The translations under genes and the position numbers were made by a program. From positions 5,066,507-5,130,506 of the forward strand of contig OY718803.1 in the NCBI GenBank assembly GCA_963070105.1: a stretch of 64,000 nucleotides of DNA, read 5' to 3'. Position 1 is the first letter of the stretch. Each line of letters begins with the position of its first letter. The notes beneath the pieces are model-generated. The model searched no databases. It worked only from the letters and a program-made list of their open reading frames with translations, and had not been told where the DNA came from. Source of the stretch: Litomosoides sigmodontis. Taxonomy: Eukaryota > Nematoda > Chromadorea > Rhabditida > Onchocercidae. Below are positions 1 to 16,899 of the stretch, in pieces.

Positions 1-470
1 TATCGTCATTCCAGATCATGTGCTCGTTATAATCACACAATAGATACATAAATTTTAACGATTCCTTTGTATTTGAAATTCGTATGCTAAAATATGTCAA
101 GAATGGTAGAGTAAACATAAACACCTACTCCATAAAAAACTTTTGTTTAATAACTACACATTTTCCGTAAACACATTTCATTAATTGTAAATACATTTCA
201 TAAGGTTGTTTAGGGTGTTAGGAGGCAAGAACTGTTTGTTTGACAAAGTCAATAAGGTTATTATTGGAGTAACCGAACAAAGAAAAGATCATTTCAGAAG
301 GCAGAAAAATCAAAACATATAAAAAAATGTTATACCGCTACACAGCCAGTTAAGTTCCTGTTCGGTAAGGAAAAATACATTCCGATGAAAATTATTGATT
401 TTTTACATCTGCTATTTCAAAACAAGAAATGATCCAAAAGATACATTGAACAAAATACAATCAAGCACCC
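1..470. other. Sequence 3' of the DDX41 gene
   Basis: AT-rich sequence downstream of the DDX41 stop codon on the minus strand. It probably holds that gene's 3' UTR and then intergenic DNA. I see no coding exon in it. Confidence 0.5.
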
Positions 471-5177
<4,707 letters not shown>

Positions 5178-8100
5178 AACCACAAGCAACTAGCACCTAT
5201 GCTTACGGATATAACGAATGATGACATTTCTCGGCATGAAAAATAATAATCCCACCGGAGTCAATGCAACTATCATCACCAATTTATTAGTTGCAGAAGC
5301 AGCATGACAGAGGAGATTTTGAACTGATTTAATTTTTTAATTTTCAACTCTACACAATTGTATCTTTATCTTTTGAAAAAGAGAAGGAAAAGATGTGATA
5401 GATGTTCGATTCTCAAATTCCGGTCGCACTACTCTCTGCTTTCAACCTGCCATACCGTAAATGATTTTCATCGTTTCGCGGTTGATTTCTTCTTCCATTA
5501 ATATCTGGAAAGAGATTTCGTTGTAAAGTGTATTCCAGTTCTTTTCCCGTGGTACCCCGAAGAGAGCATTTGTGGGTGCTCTGAGTCTATTTTCTCTTTC
5601 GAGAGGCAGTGCCGGTTTAAATAAGTAAAATCAAGGAGCACCTAAGGCCAACAGGCGTTACACTTTGCTTTATGTTTTTTTTTCTTGGTTCTAAAACTTC
5701 TTTTCCACTTGCTTAGTAAGGCACTTCAGGCGAGAACCAACTTTAAATGGTGTTTGATTATTCATTAGTTCTTCACTGATTCTGTTGATTCCGTCATTGA
5801 ATCGTTGAATTTCACCTCTTTCAGCATCCGTGGCTGTCTGGTTTACCTTCAGAAGTGTTCTAGCATAATTTAAGAATTAATTCATGAAGTGAACATTCCT
5901 ATGTGCTGTTCTTATAAATCAAAAATTGCGGAAGAAATAACTGAACTCTATACATATGCAGTGGTATTTTGAGTGAGAAAAGGAAGAGAAGTGAAGAAGG
6001 GTTAAAGTTCAATTTCTATTTGGGTAGTAGATAGTTTTCCAGCCAATTTTCTACTTGCATATTAATTGATCTGTATACTTGGCTCTAAGTTGCTCAATAA
6101 ATTCATTGAATAGCTAACGAGATTCCTCCTATGAAGCACCGCTTGCCACCAAACTCTCGCCTGCTGACCTGTGACCTCTTCGGTCTGAGGATGAATTCAA
6201 AGGCATGCATATTAAGCATACCTGCTCCGTGTTTTCTACATTAACCGGTTTTTCACCTATTGATTGCAAGTGTTCAATTGATTTGTTCGTAACATTTTTT
6301 ATATATGCCAATGTCAATATTGCCATTGCTATCTGAAGCAGGAGATTTCTTGGTGTTTTTCACTAAGGACACTTATAAATTCATGTTTGTGCTTTGAGGG
6401 AGAGAGGGAGAGAAGGAGGGAGGGATGAAGGCAATGCTTTGATGGACTAACATTTTACTTATATGTCTACTCCGAGTGGTTCACGTGCATCTATGAAATT
6501 AAAATTCATTTGAAATGTACCTCTAAAACTATAAGTGAAGTGAGAATGACAGCAGGAAGAGCCGTTTCCGTTACATCAGTCAGTTCCGTTGTATTGTACA
6601 GGACTCTGCTACCGTTCAAATTTCCACTGATTTGGAAAACTTCGGAATAAATTTTTCAGCTACGTTTTTTTTAAAAACTTTAATAACTCTTTCATGAAAC
6701 TTATTCGTCCCAAATAGAACTTACACGAAGACGTAAAAGTAATACACACAACTGAAATCTGGAATAATCGTGAAGCATTTTACACTTCTCTAGTCAAGTT
6801 AGGACAGTTAAAGTTTATTTTTCCAACAGAGCAATTTAGTTCAATGCAAGTGAACGAGGCTACAAATGAGTATTGGTTTAGTGTTCCTTCTGAAAGTTAA
6901 ATTTTATTTCAAAAAACACCCAGGTTATTTCAAGTGAATTTAATACCATACATCATTCATTTTTTCTACGATATCGCAGAAATTTCAGTTTTTGATTTTA
7001 AGAATTGCTATTTGGCATTACTTTATGTATAGCCCTATGAATGATATTATTTTCAATTAAGAATTAATGGATACCTTTCCATCGTCTCCAAATGAGTAAC
7101 CGTTTGTTAATTAGTAGTTAATTAAAACTGCTCTTTTTCGATTCTTAATAACTGCGCTTCAATTTTTTTTGCATATGTAAATTTAGGGCTATCAAAAATC
7201 ACATGGAAATTTTTATTTGAAAGCGACGCACTTGCTCCTTTTACTCTGTATGATATTGGACAGAATGAGATGTTTATACAAATCTAAATTCATTTACCAG
7301 GCCTCAAATCATATCTAATGAATATGCAGTTAAGATTAAATCAAAACGGCTCAACTGAAACTTAAAAGGGAATGAGCTAAAATAACTTATTTCAAAAAAC
7401 ATTTTCCATTTTGGCATTCAAATTTATGGTTGTCCAAGGAAAGGGAAGCCTTAATAAACCTGACGAAACTTTCGTCATGCAAGCTGAATGCATTGCGACT
7501 TACACAATTAGAAAGGAGTTTGAGATCAATTAATTGGGAGACTGATCAGGACGGAGGTGAGGGAGAAGTTTGAAAGATAAGGAAGACCACTTAGCATTAA
7601 ACAGTTATATCAGTTTTCTTTAAGTAATTTAAAAATTAGATGACTTTTGTATATTTTCGTTAGGATTCTTCCTGTCCACATGTTTTGACGAAACCTTTTA
7701 TTCATTCATTTCTTTTTTGAAAATACACCAGGAAACTATCATCGATCATTTGCTATGAAGTGGAAGTGGATTTAAAGAACTCCAAATCTCTGTTGACAGT
7801 TTTTCTTAATTGTTCACTTCAAAAGAAGAAAAAGTGAAGTTTACCACAATCGACTGCTTGGTCGGCAAAATGCGCGTTGCCGAAAATTCATTTCCGCAAT
7901 CACTGATGCGCAGTGACTTCCATTCGTCGAGTAGTATCAGCAGTTCTTGCAGTGCACTGACAGCAGTGTCCAGCAGTGTAACAGTAGCCAATTTTAATTA
8001 TTGAAGGTAGAAAGCTCTGAAATCAAATATATTCATCACTAAACAAACAGGTCATTTCTCTCCCAAAAATTTGCAAGCGGAAGTAGCAGTGGAAGAAATC

Positions 8101-9025
8101 AAGAAGTGCGCAAGGGTGAATGCAACAAAGCAGAAATAAAAATTGCAAGGTTGAAAATCTGCGCACGAGAACACTGCAAATAGTATTTTCAGTCATTTCT
8201 GCAAACGGCGACATGACGAGTGAAAGCATTGACCGCAACGAAATTCAACTCCCTCCCAAACTGCGCTGTCGGTTTGCCGTGATCGTGAAATTGTCTCGAC
8301 GACCTCCACCTGTAAGTGGCACACATCTAGAACTTGAAAGTGAATGCAGATGATGAGCACGAGGATCTTCAAATAAATTTAAACCGTTGGAAATTCAATA
8401 TTAAAGCATAGTTGCACTGTTTCAAATCGTGGTAAGATTTAAATTGGAAATGGATGTATTGTATTGCATGTTCGATTGCATGATACTTCATGATGCCAGT
8501 CAAAGTGAAGGGGTCAAAAAGTACACAGAATACAACGACTTGAAAAAGTTCAACGTTGAAGAAGGAAGAAGCAACGCGTAAATTCGTTGCTTTCGAACTA
8601 ACCGTAGCATGAATGACTCTCTGAGTTGTTCTACTGAAGGTTATCGCAACATTATTCCCCTCTAATTTCATAGCAACAATGACTGATAAAACCTAAAGTT
8701 CCTCCACGCTGGGCAATCTTCAGTTCCAACAAGGATCGGATTTAACGTTTTTCACTACTTCTAGCAGCAAATTAAAACTTTGCTAAAAATCAGGGCTCTG
8801 TCTAGAAGGAGCTGATATGATTGCATTCGATGTTAGCTATACGGTGAACTGATCGACCAATCTCATCATCCATTTCGACCTCTCCTCTCTCTGTGCATGA
8901 AATGCAAATGTTTGTATGGCACCCATCTCATTCCAGTGACGGGCGATCACAAAACTTGCCAATTACCAGATAATACCTTACTTGCTATGAAATATTCCAA
9001 ATGCTTTCTTTCTTTTAAAATCAAT

Positions 9026-9070
9026 TTCTCTCTCTCTCCCTCTCTCTCTCTCTCTCTCGTGTGTGTGTGT
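9026..9070. repeat. CT then GT microsatellite
   Basis: Interrupted CT dinucleotide run followed directly by six GT units. Confidence 0.9.
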
Positions 9071-9478
9071 ATTTTTCAGTTAGATTAACACGAAATTCCC
9101 CTCGTGACGTACTTCTCCGTGCTACGTGGCCATCCATCGATCCATCCGCACTCCAACATTGATATTATCGTTGAGCTAGCAGTGGCAGTGATGACTGGCA
9201 AACACTAAGTTGCAAGGAACTTTGCCCACAAAGTATCTTAGCAAAGCGAGCACCATCGCCTCTTAAACGCATAGAAACCCGAAGAAGCACGTGGTGTGCC
9301 CGGTGACCTTTCATCTATTAGCACGGCGATTTCCTGAAATAACCGATGGAACTGCGAGCGGTTTTGCAACTAAAGCAAAAGGGAAGTGATGCTTTTTCAT
9401 ATCCCATCCGTTTTCACTTCTATTTCAGTGAAGAAAATGTGACGGGCGCTCTCCCTCACCTTACTTCCCGGAGAGGAC

Positions 9479-9508
9479 CCACGCACGCACGCACGCACGC
9501 ATGCGCAC
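9479..9508. repeat. CACG tetranucleotide microsatellite
   Basis: About six CACG units, the last one degenerate. Confidence 0.85.
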
Positions 9509-9727
9509 ATCCCTCCTTTCGTCCTCTCGCCAGGAAAGCTTTTCTGCCAGGTTTATTCGCTCCCTTTTTTCACGCGCTTCCCTGAAATGCTTCCTTATCC
9601 TCTCATTCACTCCTTTCTTTTGTAACTGTCCCATTTCTCTACAACCGAAAGTTCACTCTACGAAAGCTAATTTCTCCCTCCCAGCCATTTTCAATGCGAA
9701 ATTTCTGTTATTACATAAGTCCTTCTC

Positions 9728-9750
9728 TTCCTCTCTCTCTCTCTCTCTCC
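9728..9750. repeat. CT microsatellite
   Basis: Short CT dinucleotide tract. Confidence 0.85.
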
Positions 9751-12700
9751 ATTTTTATCGTTTCAGATGTAACATTCAAACGCGATATTCAGTTGCAATT
9801 TCCAAATTAAGATTGAATCCAATTTCTTCTTAATAAGGAATTGCTAAGATTTTATCTGCAAAAACAGAATTCACTGAATTTTTCGATTTGTTAAAGTCGA
9901 AAAAGAAAGCCGACTTACACTAATAAGCTGCCCCTGAAGATTTCTATGAATTGAACAGCACTTAAAGCACAAATCAAATTTGTGGAATTTTTTTCTTCCA
10001 TAAATACCAAAATACTGTTGCACTGGCAGTGAAGACGAGCACTGGAAGAATAATTTCAAAGAAGGCGGAAATTTCGTGAAATCCCTTGGGATTCTAATAA
10101 AATGAGCGAGTGGTGGAGGAAGGAAATGATGCTTGAGGCTTTGCTTACGGCGGGTGGCGTGGCATTCGAATTGAGCAGCGCATTCGATAAAAAATTAGCC
10201 ATCAGTCCTGACAAAGCTAACATCACTTTCCTTCGGAAACAGTAGGGACAGCCATTTAATTGAATTTTTCCAAGAAGGCTAAAGCGACAAACAACGAGTA
10301 ATTCATTAATAGTTTTTCGGCTTAGCACTTTCAAAGTGATTCAGTTAAATGTTTATGCAGAATTTACAGTTATTTTTTAGACAGTGATGGGAAGAGGGAA
10401 AGGAAATCCTCCAAAAGATCAATTTTAGAAGTAAGTAAATTCGTTAGCTTCGTTCTGCGGAAGTATTAATGATCAGATGGAGTTTGACAGACGGATTGTA
10501 AAATTCACAATTTTATTTGCTTAATTTTAAAAATTATGAAATATGATAAAGTAATTTAGATTCGTCCATCGTATCATATATCCATGTCAACGAACAAAAG
10601 TCATATATTTCTCAACTGCACTTCGCTTCCCACACATTATCATTAGCTAAAGCAGTTCCTCACAGCTTCGGTAAAATTTCTTGTTTAATAATACTAATTT
10701 AAACTCTAAAAATATTTGGAATTTCATTTTGCTCATTGCGAAGCGTAAGAAAGGAAAATTCGAAGGTTATGGAAAGGTCTACCTTCACGTCACTGTGGCA
10801 TTACTTGAAAAATATTCCCCGCCGATAATGACATTTGAAATGGGAACGAATGCAACCTTTGAGTTACGTTTTCAATTAATCAATTAAGCTTATTTTTTCA
10901 TAAAAAAACAAACATTTACTGCTTCTGAAGACTTCATGAAACTGGAATTCCTTTCATTTTATTTTATTAGACGACGTACCTGAAACCTTCGGTAGCAGCA
11001 AGCTGTGACTTCTCGTTCTCCTTCCTTCTAAAATACTTCCGACAGTTTAAGCATCAGCCAGTGTAGATTTTCATTAACATTTCATGCATTTTCCCTATCA
11101 TCTCATACGTAAAATTCCGGTTGTGATAGTTGCTTGTTCTGAATTACGGCAATTGATAACTCATAGCTTGATCTCGACCTCCAACATTTAATTAGCCAGG
11201 AAATGAATGCACAGAGTAGCATTGAAATAAATATGCAAATGGCAGTGCTGGTGAAGACATGATGAAGTGGTTCCATAACACCGATTATTATAAGGCCTAA
11301 AATAGTACGACAGCTTCATGGCATTTCTTTCAACGCTCGTAACTAACAGAAAGATACGTGAAGATGGGAGACGTTGTATACAGGAAGCACAACGGATGGC
11401 AAAGAAAAAGAAATGAAGCGGGCGAACACTTCAGAAATGCTTCATCGTTGTAGGGTGAGGTGACAATGTGCTTTGTCGGCTCCTCTGAATTAAGTAAGAG
11501 TTACGAAATAATCGCTGTCCTTCTGTTCGAGATTTTTGGAGCAAGGATTTTGAAATCTACCTGCTTCTTTTCTCTACTATAACTTCATTTAACTCAACAA
11601 GAATAAAGCATGGATCTTCGATTTAATCATTCGAATTAAAATTAGCGAGAGTTTTTCAAATGAAACATTCAAAGTTGATCAGCTGCATTGATGCATAATG
11701 AGTGAAGTTCACGGCCTCACGTAATTGTATTAGATCGTATCTCAACACGCTAGTGCTATTCGAAGCAGAAAAATAAAAGGAAGCAAAGAAGGCGAGGGCT
11801 AAATATATGTATGGATCGTTAGAAGTGTAAACGCTCTCATAAAACATTGAAATGCTCATAAATGTAAACATGAATATGTCACTTCAGCACATTCATACCG
11901 AGCCATCCATTCCTTCTAACTTTCAGTTTAGTTTAATTAAGCATCTTCAAGTTTTAACGTTGGATTTATCGAAGCAAGCACTTCAGTTTTATCGAAGTGC
12001 ACTTAGCGCAAATGTGAACATAAACGAAAGTGTAGCGAATTAAATGAATGAAACAAACACTGATTTTGTTTGGGATTCGACGGAATTTCTGCAAATTTCG
12101 TTTAAACGAAAAGAGCGAAAAGCAAGATCAATTTGCATTTCAAATATCGAAGAAGACTGAGGAAGAAATCTAAAGTTTGTTGGCCGATCCGAAGTGCTGG
12201 CAAGTTACTGAATGGAGCGGGGCGTGCTGTCAATAAAAAGTTTCATTTTGGCTGCCAGCAATTATCAGCAATGCAGCAGCATTTCCATGCTCAACAATTC
12301 CCCATCTCTAAAATCTTTCACCAGAAGGAAGTCCAGCAATTGAAGAATGCATGTGACGGAATATCTATCCAACTGACCCTCTCTCAATAGCCAACCGTTT
12401 TTGTCCATCAATCAATCAAGTGGAACATTCTAGGGAAATACGCAAACAGAACTGCGGTTATTTCAGAGCAAATTAAGGGAATTCTATTTGAGGGATAGTA
12501 AAGGGTGAGGAGGAGACAGAGGAACAGGCAGTTTCTTCCAATCCTGTCCACAGGCACTGCTGAGATGCTTTCATTTCCTGAAAAACTTCATCTCAACATC
12601 TCCTTTACAACACTAATGAGCGTTGATGAGGCTAATCGATGTTTGACAAGCCAAGTTTAAGGTCATAACTTGAAGTAACTCTTTAGTATTTGATAATTTT

Positions 12701-12939
12701 TTAAGCATTTAACAACTGAAATAGCTTGAAAAGGCGCTGTCCAATTGAAGAACGCAAACGCTTTGAAACTATTGAGAATCGATGATGAAAATTTTCGAAA
12801 ATCACAACCAATTTGACAACTGAAAAATATTTCTAAACTAATGAAGTGAAATAAATGATGAAAAAGCGAGCCGACGACGCATTCTTCTAATAGAAAAAGT
12901 AGAAATGTTATCGATTTTTCCCACCATCAAAGTTTAATT

Positions 12940-13013
12940 ATTGATCAACCGCGTCACCACCTCACGTCGAACATGATTTTGTTCGAGGTGAGGTGGTGAC
13001 ACCGTTAATCAAT
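12940..13013. ncRNA. Near-perfect 33-bp foldback, possible hairpin RNA
   Basis: Left arm 12940-12972 and right arm 12981-13013 are reverse complements at 29 of 33 positions, with an 8-nt loop (ATGATTTT). The four mismatches are single and scattered. The region is intergenic. A microRNA or endo-siRNA precursor is possible. It could also be a chance or mobile-element palindrome, since expression and conservation cannot be seen from one sequence. Confidence 0.35.
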
Positions 13014-14500
13014 CCAGAGGCAATTATTCTGAGGTAAGATTTAATATATGTGATGGTCTACTTGTGGGATAACCAGATGTACTGGTAGAGCTGCCTCTAC
13101 CGTAGCTTGTTACATCATCCCATTTGAAGAAGAATAATTTCAGGTTAATGACAAGCATATGAACTGATATGGATGCATTTAGACAATAATTGTGGAACTT
13201 ACCCTAACATTTTTGGAAGGAAATTGTTTCCCACAGAACACGTATCAGACGCTAAATGTCAGCTTAAAATTGCAAAATTGAATTATTATTCCTTTTGAAA
13301 TTTCATCCTTTCTTCTTCATCCAGCCGCTTATCCGTTTTTCCAAGATCATAGGAATGCGACAGAGACAAAGTATCGTAAAAATAAAAAATCTAGCAGAAA
13401 TTCACAGCTGAATTGTGGCGGATCTAAGCTAATCGTCAGAATTTATGAGAATAATATGGTACCAACGACAGCTATTCCACTCCAACTGAACAACCGGTTT
13501 ATCGTAATTGACAGTAATTTCTCTCTAATTGCTTCCTCACTCACAGAAGGCTATTAATGTGAAATAAACGAGTTGTAAGAAGTTTGTGAGTTAGTGATGG
13601 CTCGAGGAAAGTTAATTTCATAAATCAACTTACTTAAAGTCAACTCATTTCATAATGCACCGCTTCGCTACTTCTGTTCTAACACTGGAAGAATCATTTC
13701 ATAAAGAGCAAATACGAGAAAAACGAAATTGAAAAGGAAAAAAACAAAAAGTTATCCAAAAAAGTCAATTAAATCTTTTGAAATATTTCCGTGAAAAGAC
13801 AATCCATTTGAATTCTTTTGCAAACTTCATCCATGCATCATCCAAATTCACATATTTCATTTTTCAGCAACTAAAGCCACCTCTCTCCTCTTAGATCGAA
13901 CGGCTTACTAATAAAATATTTAAATTCATCGTTACAAATCAATGTGTAGTTAGTTATATATGCATGCTTAGTCCAATATAAATTTAAAATTTATTAATAA
14001 GTATACTTTGCGGCATTGCAGACCGAAATTGTATAAATGTGCCCTCTGTGAAAGAAGAATGAGTATGGGGATGGATATCTCAGTATTGAAAGTCTAAAAA
14101 TGTCACTCCTTCACAACATACTGGAACAGGTAGGTGTCGCTACAGGTTCAGTTCGATGAACATTTGGCAGGAGGAAGTCAACGTCTTGATTGGGACAGCC
14201 TGCCAATGAAATCTAGCCTAAGGCTCAGTTCATAATTGCAATTATCCTTTCTCAAACAATTCACCATAGTGAGTACTGGACAGGTAATTCACCTTTCATT
14301 GATTAATCCTTCTCTCTCTTTCCCTTACCGAAGCAATGAAATCGATGAACGAGGGACCTAACTGAAGCAGTTTCGAGTTCGAGAGCTGAACGACCAAAAC
14401 TTAGCAGTGAGTACAAAAAACATACACATCTGAGACTAAAACACTTCAAAATTAATGCACATTGATTGCAACGGAGAAATAATTTATCGGGATCTTGTAG

Positions 14501-14554
14501 TTGGTCATACCATCCATGGTCATTGGTCATATCATCCATGGATGGTACGACCAA
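14501..14554. repeat. Three copies of a 19-mer: two direct, one inverted
   Basis: A 19-mer starting TTGGTCAT and ending CCATGG occurs at 14501-14519, again at 14523-14541 (one difference), and inverted at 14536-14554 (one difference from the first copy). The second and third copies overlap at the CCATGG palindrome. The outer pair can form a 19-bp stem with a 16-nt loop. Confidence 0.75.
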
Positions 14555-15015
14555 CGATGTTCGAATGCCGTACTGCGAAAGTTTCGAGTAATTTCTGCAA
14601 AAGTAACGGTTGGGGTTTATTGTACAAGTAACTGATTACGAATGTAAATCGATATTGTTGTTAATTAGAATAAATTGAAGCTTTATGGAAATGAGATACA
14701 CAAGCTGCTACATTACAATTAGAGATGTTTTTCCAACATCAAATCGCTACTTCCTTCATCAACAACTAAACATCTGAAATAAGCCGCTATGCATCTCAAA
14801 GAAAAGCCGAAAAAAGAAATGAAAGGGTCGGAAACAGTGTTCAATTTCCATCTGACCTTTGGTAAAAGTGAAAGGAACAGAAGTAGTTGGTAGGATTTGT
14901 TCATTAAACGCCTTTCTCACTCCATCTTCACGTTCACTTCCCTTTTCATGATTGCGACACAGATCAGTTGATTGAAGCAAACGGCGGATGAAACTGAATG
15001 CATGTTACCCTTCGG

Positions 15016-15053
15016 CTCTCCCTCTCCCTCTCCCTCTCTCTCTCTCTCTCTCT
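15016..15053. repeat. CT-rich microsatellite
   Basis: CCCTCT units passing into pure CT dinucleotides. Confidence 0.85.
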
Positions 15054-15960
15054 TCCTCCCATGCAAATGGTCGGAGATATCGGAGATTGTGCTGGAGAAA
15101 GGGAAATTTTGTAGAAAGAAATTAATTTCATCCTACATGATTTGTTCACTGACTACTAAACTAGCAACTGCTAGGGAGATTCGAAAGTCTCTTCCACGTA
15201 GAAGTAGTCATGGCAGATCGATCCATCTTCCCTTTCATGGAAACTTCGCGAAGCTCTTCTACTTTTCTCTATCATTTTCATGTCTTTTTGCTATCATCCA
15301 AGGTGAAATACCACTCGTTATGTCTTGTCCGAATGATCGCTCAGTTTTTAAGAGATTAAAAAATTTTGCATTTATATGTTAAATAGCTCGCTCATGCAGT
15401 GATTTCTTCCATCAATAAAATTGTTTCGCTTGATTTTTGTTACTTCGTGTGTTAATGGTTTTACCATTTCAATTCCTTCTGCTCAAATAAAATTACCGTC
15501 GTTCTCTTCAATGAGGAAGAAAGGAAGTACTAAGGAGGGAGAGGGAGAAGGAAACGAGATGGAAGAATGCATTCTGCAAAGTTTGCTTCTTTACGGAGGG
15601 TGGAAAGAGAGGCAGGCGGTAAGGTTGCTACCGTAGTGATGTGGAGTTGTGACATTTTCAGTAAGGTATGAGGGCCGAAAGTATAAGTATGAGGAGGTAA
15701 TTCTCGGACGTTCGACCACTGATGCCATCCATCACACAAACAAAAGAAAACATTTTCAGCAATAAAAGTAATGAGTAATGGTCCATCACTAATTCCAACG
15801 AATTATCTGAGATTTGAAGGAAGTCACCGAAAATGAATGGATGAAGGAACAGTCGGCAAGAAGTATTTTAAACTTTCCAGTTTTGTCTCTTCTCTTCTTC
15901 GTTTAAATGAATGAAGAAGGGCTTGCAACTCACTTATGAAGGCTTGCAACACTTATATCC

Positions 15961-15990
15961 GTGTGCGTGTGCGTGTGCGTGTGCGTGTGC
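15961..15990. repeat. GTGTGC hexanucleotide repeat
   Basis: Five perfect GTGTGC units. Confidence 0.92.
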
Positions 15991-16856
15991 GGACCATTAA
16001 TCGTTCGTCTAGCTAATGTTTTTTTATCAGAAGAAATAGATAATATAATCAACGAGTGATGGGTGCCACTTAGATAGAAGCACTTTGCCATTCACATAAC
16101 ATGGACAAAGTTGGCGCAGTTTGCTTGCGATAATATTTCGTACCTAAAAATGCCTTCTCTTCCGCTTCTCCTTTTTACATAATTATTTGTCGATCGATTA
16201 GGAATGCTTCTGTTACGAGAACATTCTCCTCTACAGACATACATCTCCATCTTTCCATCAATTTCTTCAACAATTTTCAGAATCTCATAGTCACATATAT
16301 TGATTGGGTTGATCATTAGAGGAATGAAATTTAACTGGATAATTCCGAATTTGCTTTATTTGACAGCTACTGTTTCTTTTTTTGTACTCTTCTACGGCTA
16401 ACTCGATGGCGTTATCCGTTGAAGGGTTGTTTCAGTGGGAATTTTATGCTTTCAGTGGAATTACTTAACACTGTTCAATAGTTGAACAGATTTTCTTGGT
16501 TATAATTACTGTTCAATGTTATGCATGCATAGCAGTACGGGGAGAATGATCGGATAAGGTTGGTTATGTCACTTGTAGTGGACGCTGGCCTGGGGGATGA
16601 TGAGTGGGCAGATGTAGGAGGAAGGGAACGGATCACGTGAAAAGAAGTAGACGAGGGGCGCAAGTTGTAAAGTGCAATTGGTGCGTGTTGAGGAAACAGG
16701 GAAACAAGCGAATACACAACAACAATGGCTGAGTAACTAAGTGGTGCGAAATTCGAAAAAAAAGAGTAAACGGTTGCAAGGAGGCTTTTCTGGCACCATC
16801 CTTTCTCCACTTGTCACTCGGAGAGCCGTGACCCCGAAGAAGGATTGTTCAACCTT

Positions 16857-16899
16857 CTCTCGCTCTCTCTCTCCCTCTCCCTCTCTCTCTCTCTCTCTC
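16857..16899. repeat. CT-rich microsatellite
   Basis: CCCTCT and CT units, similar in composition to the tract near 15.03 kb. Confidence 0.85.

Noticed and set aside
9346..9833. Overlapping frames of 79 and 110 codons
   Set aside because: Composition follows the CACG and CT tracts; no splice structure or homology.
14972..15382. 136-codon plus-strand frame
   Set aside because: Opens over a CT microsatellite, is matched by open frames on the other strand, and has no recognisable domain.
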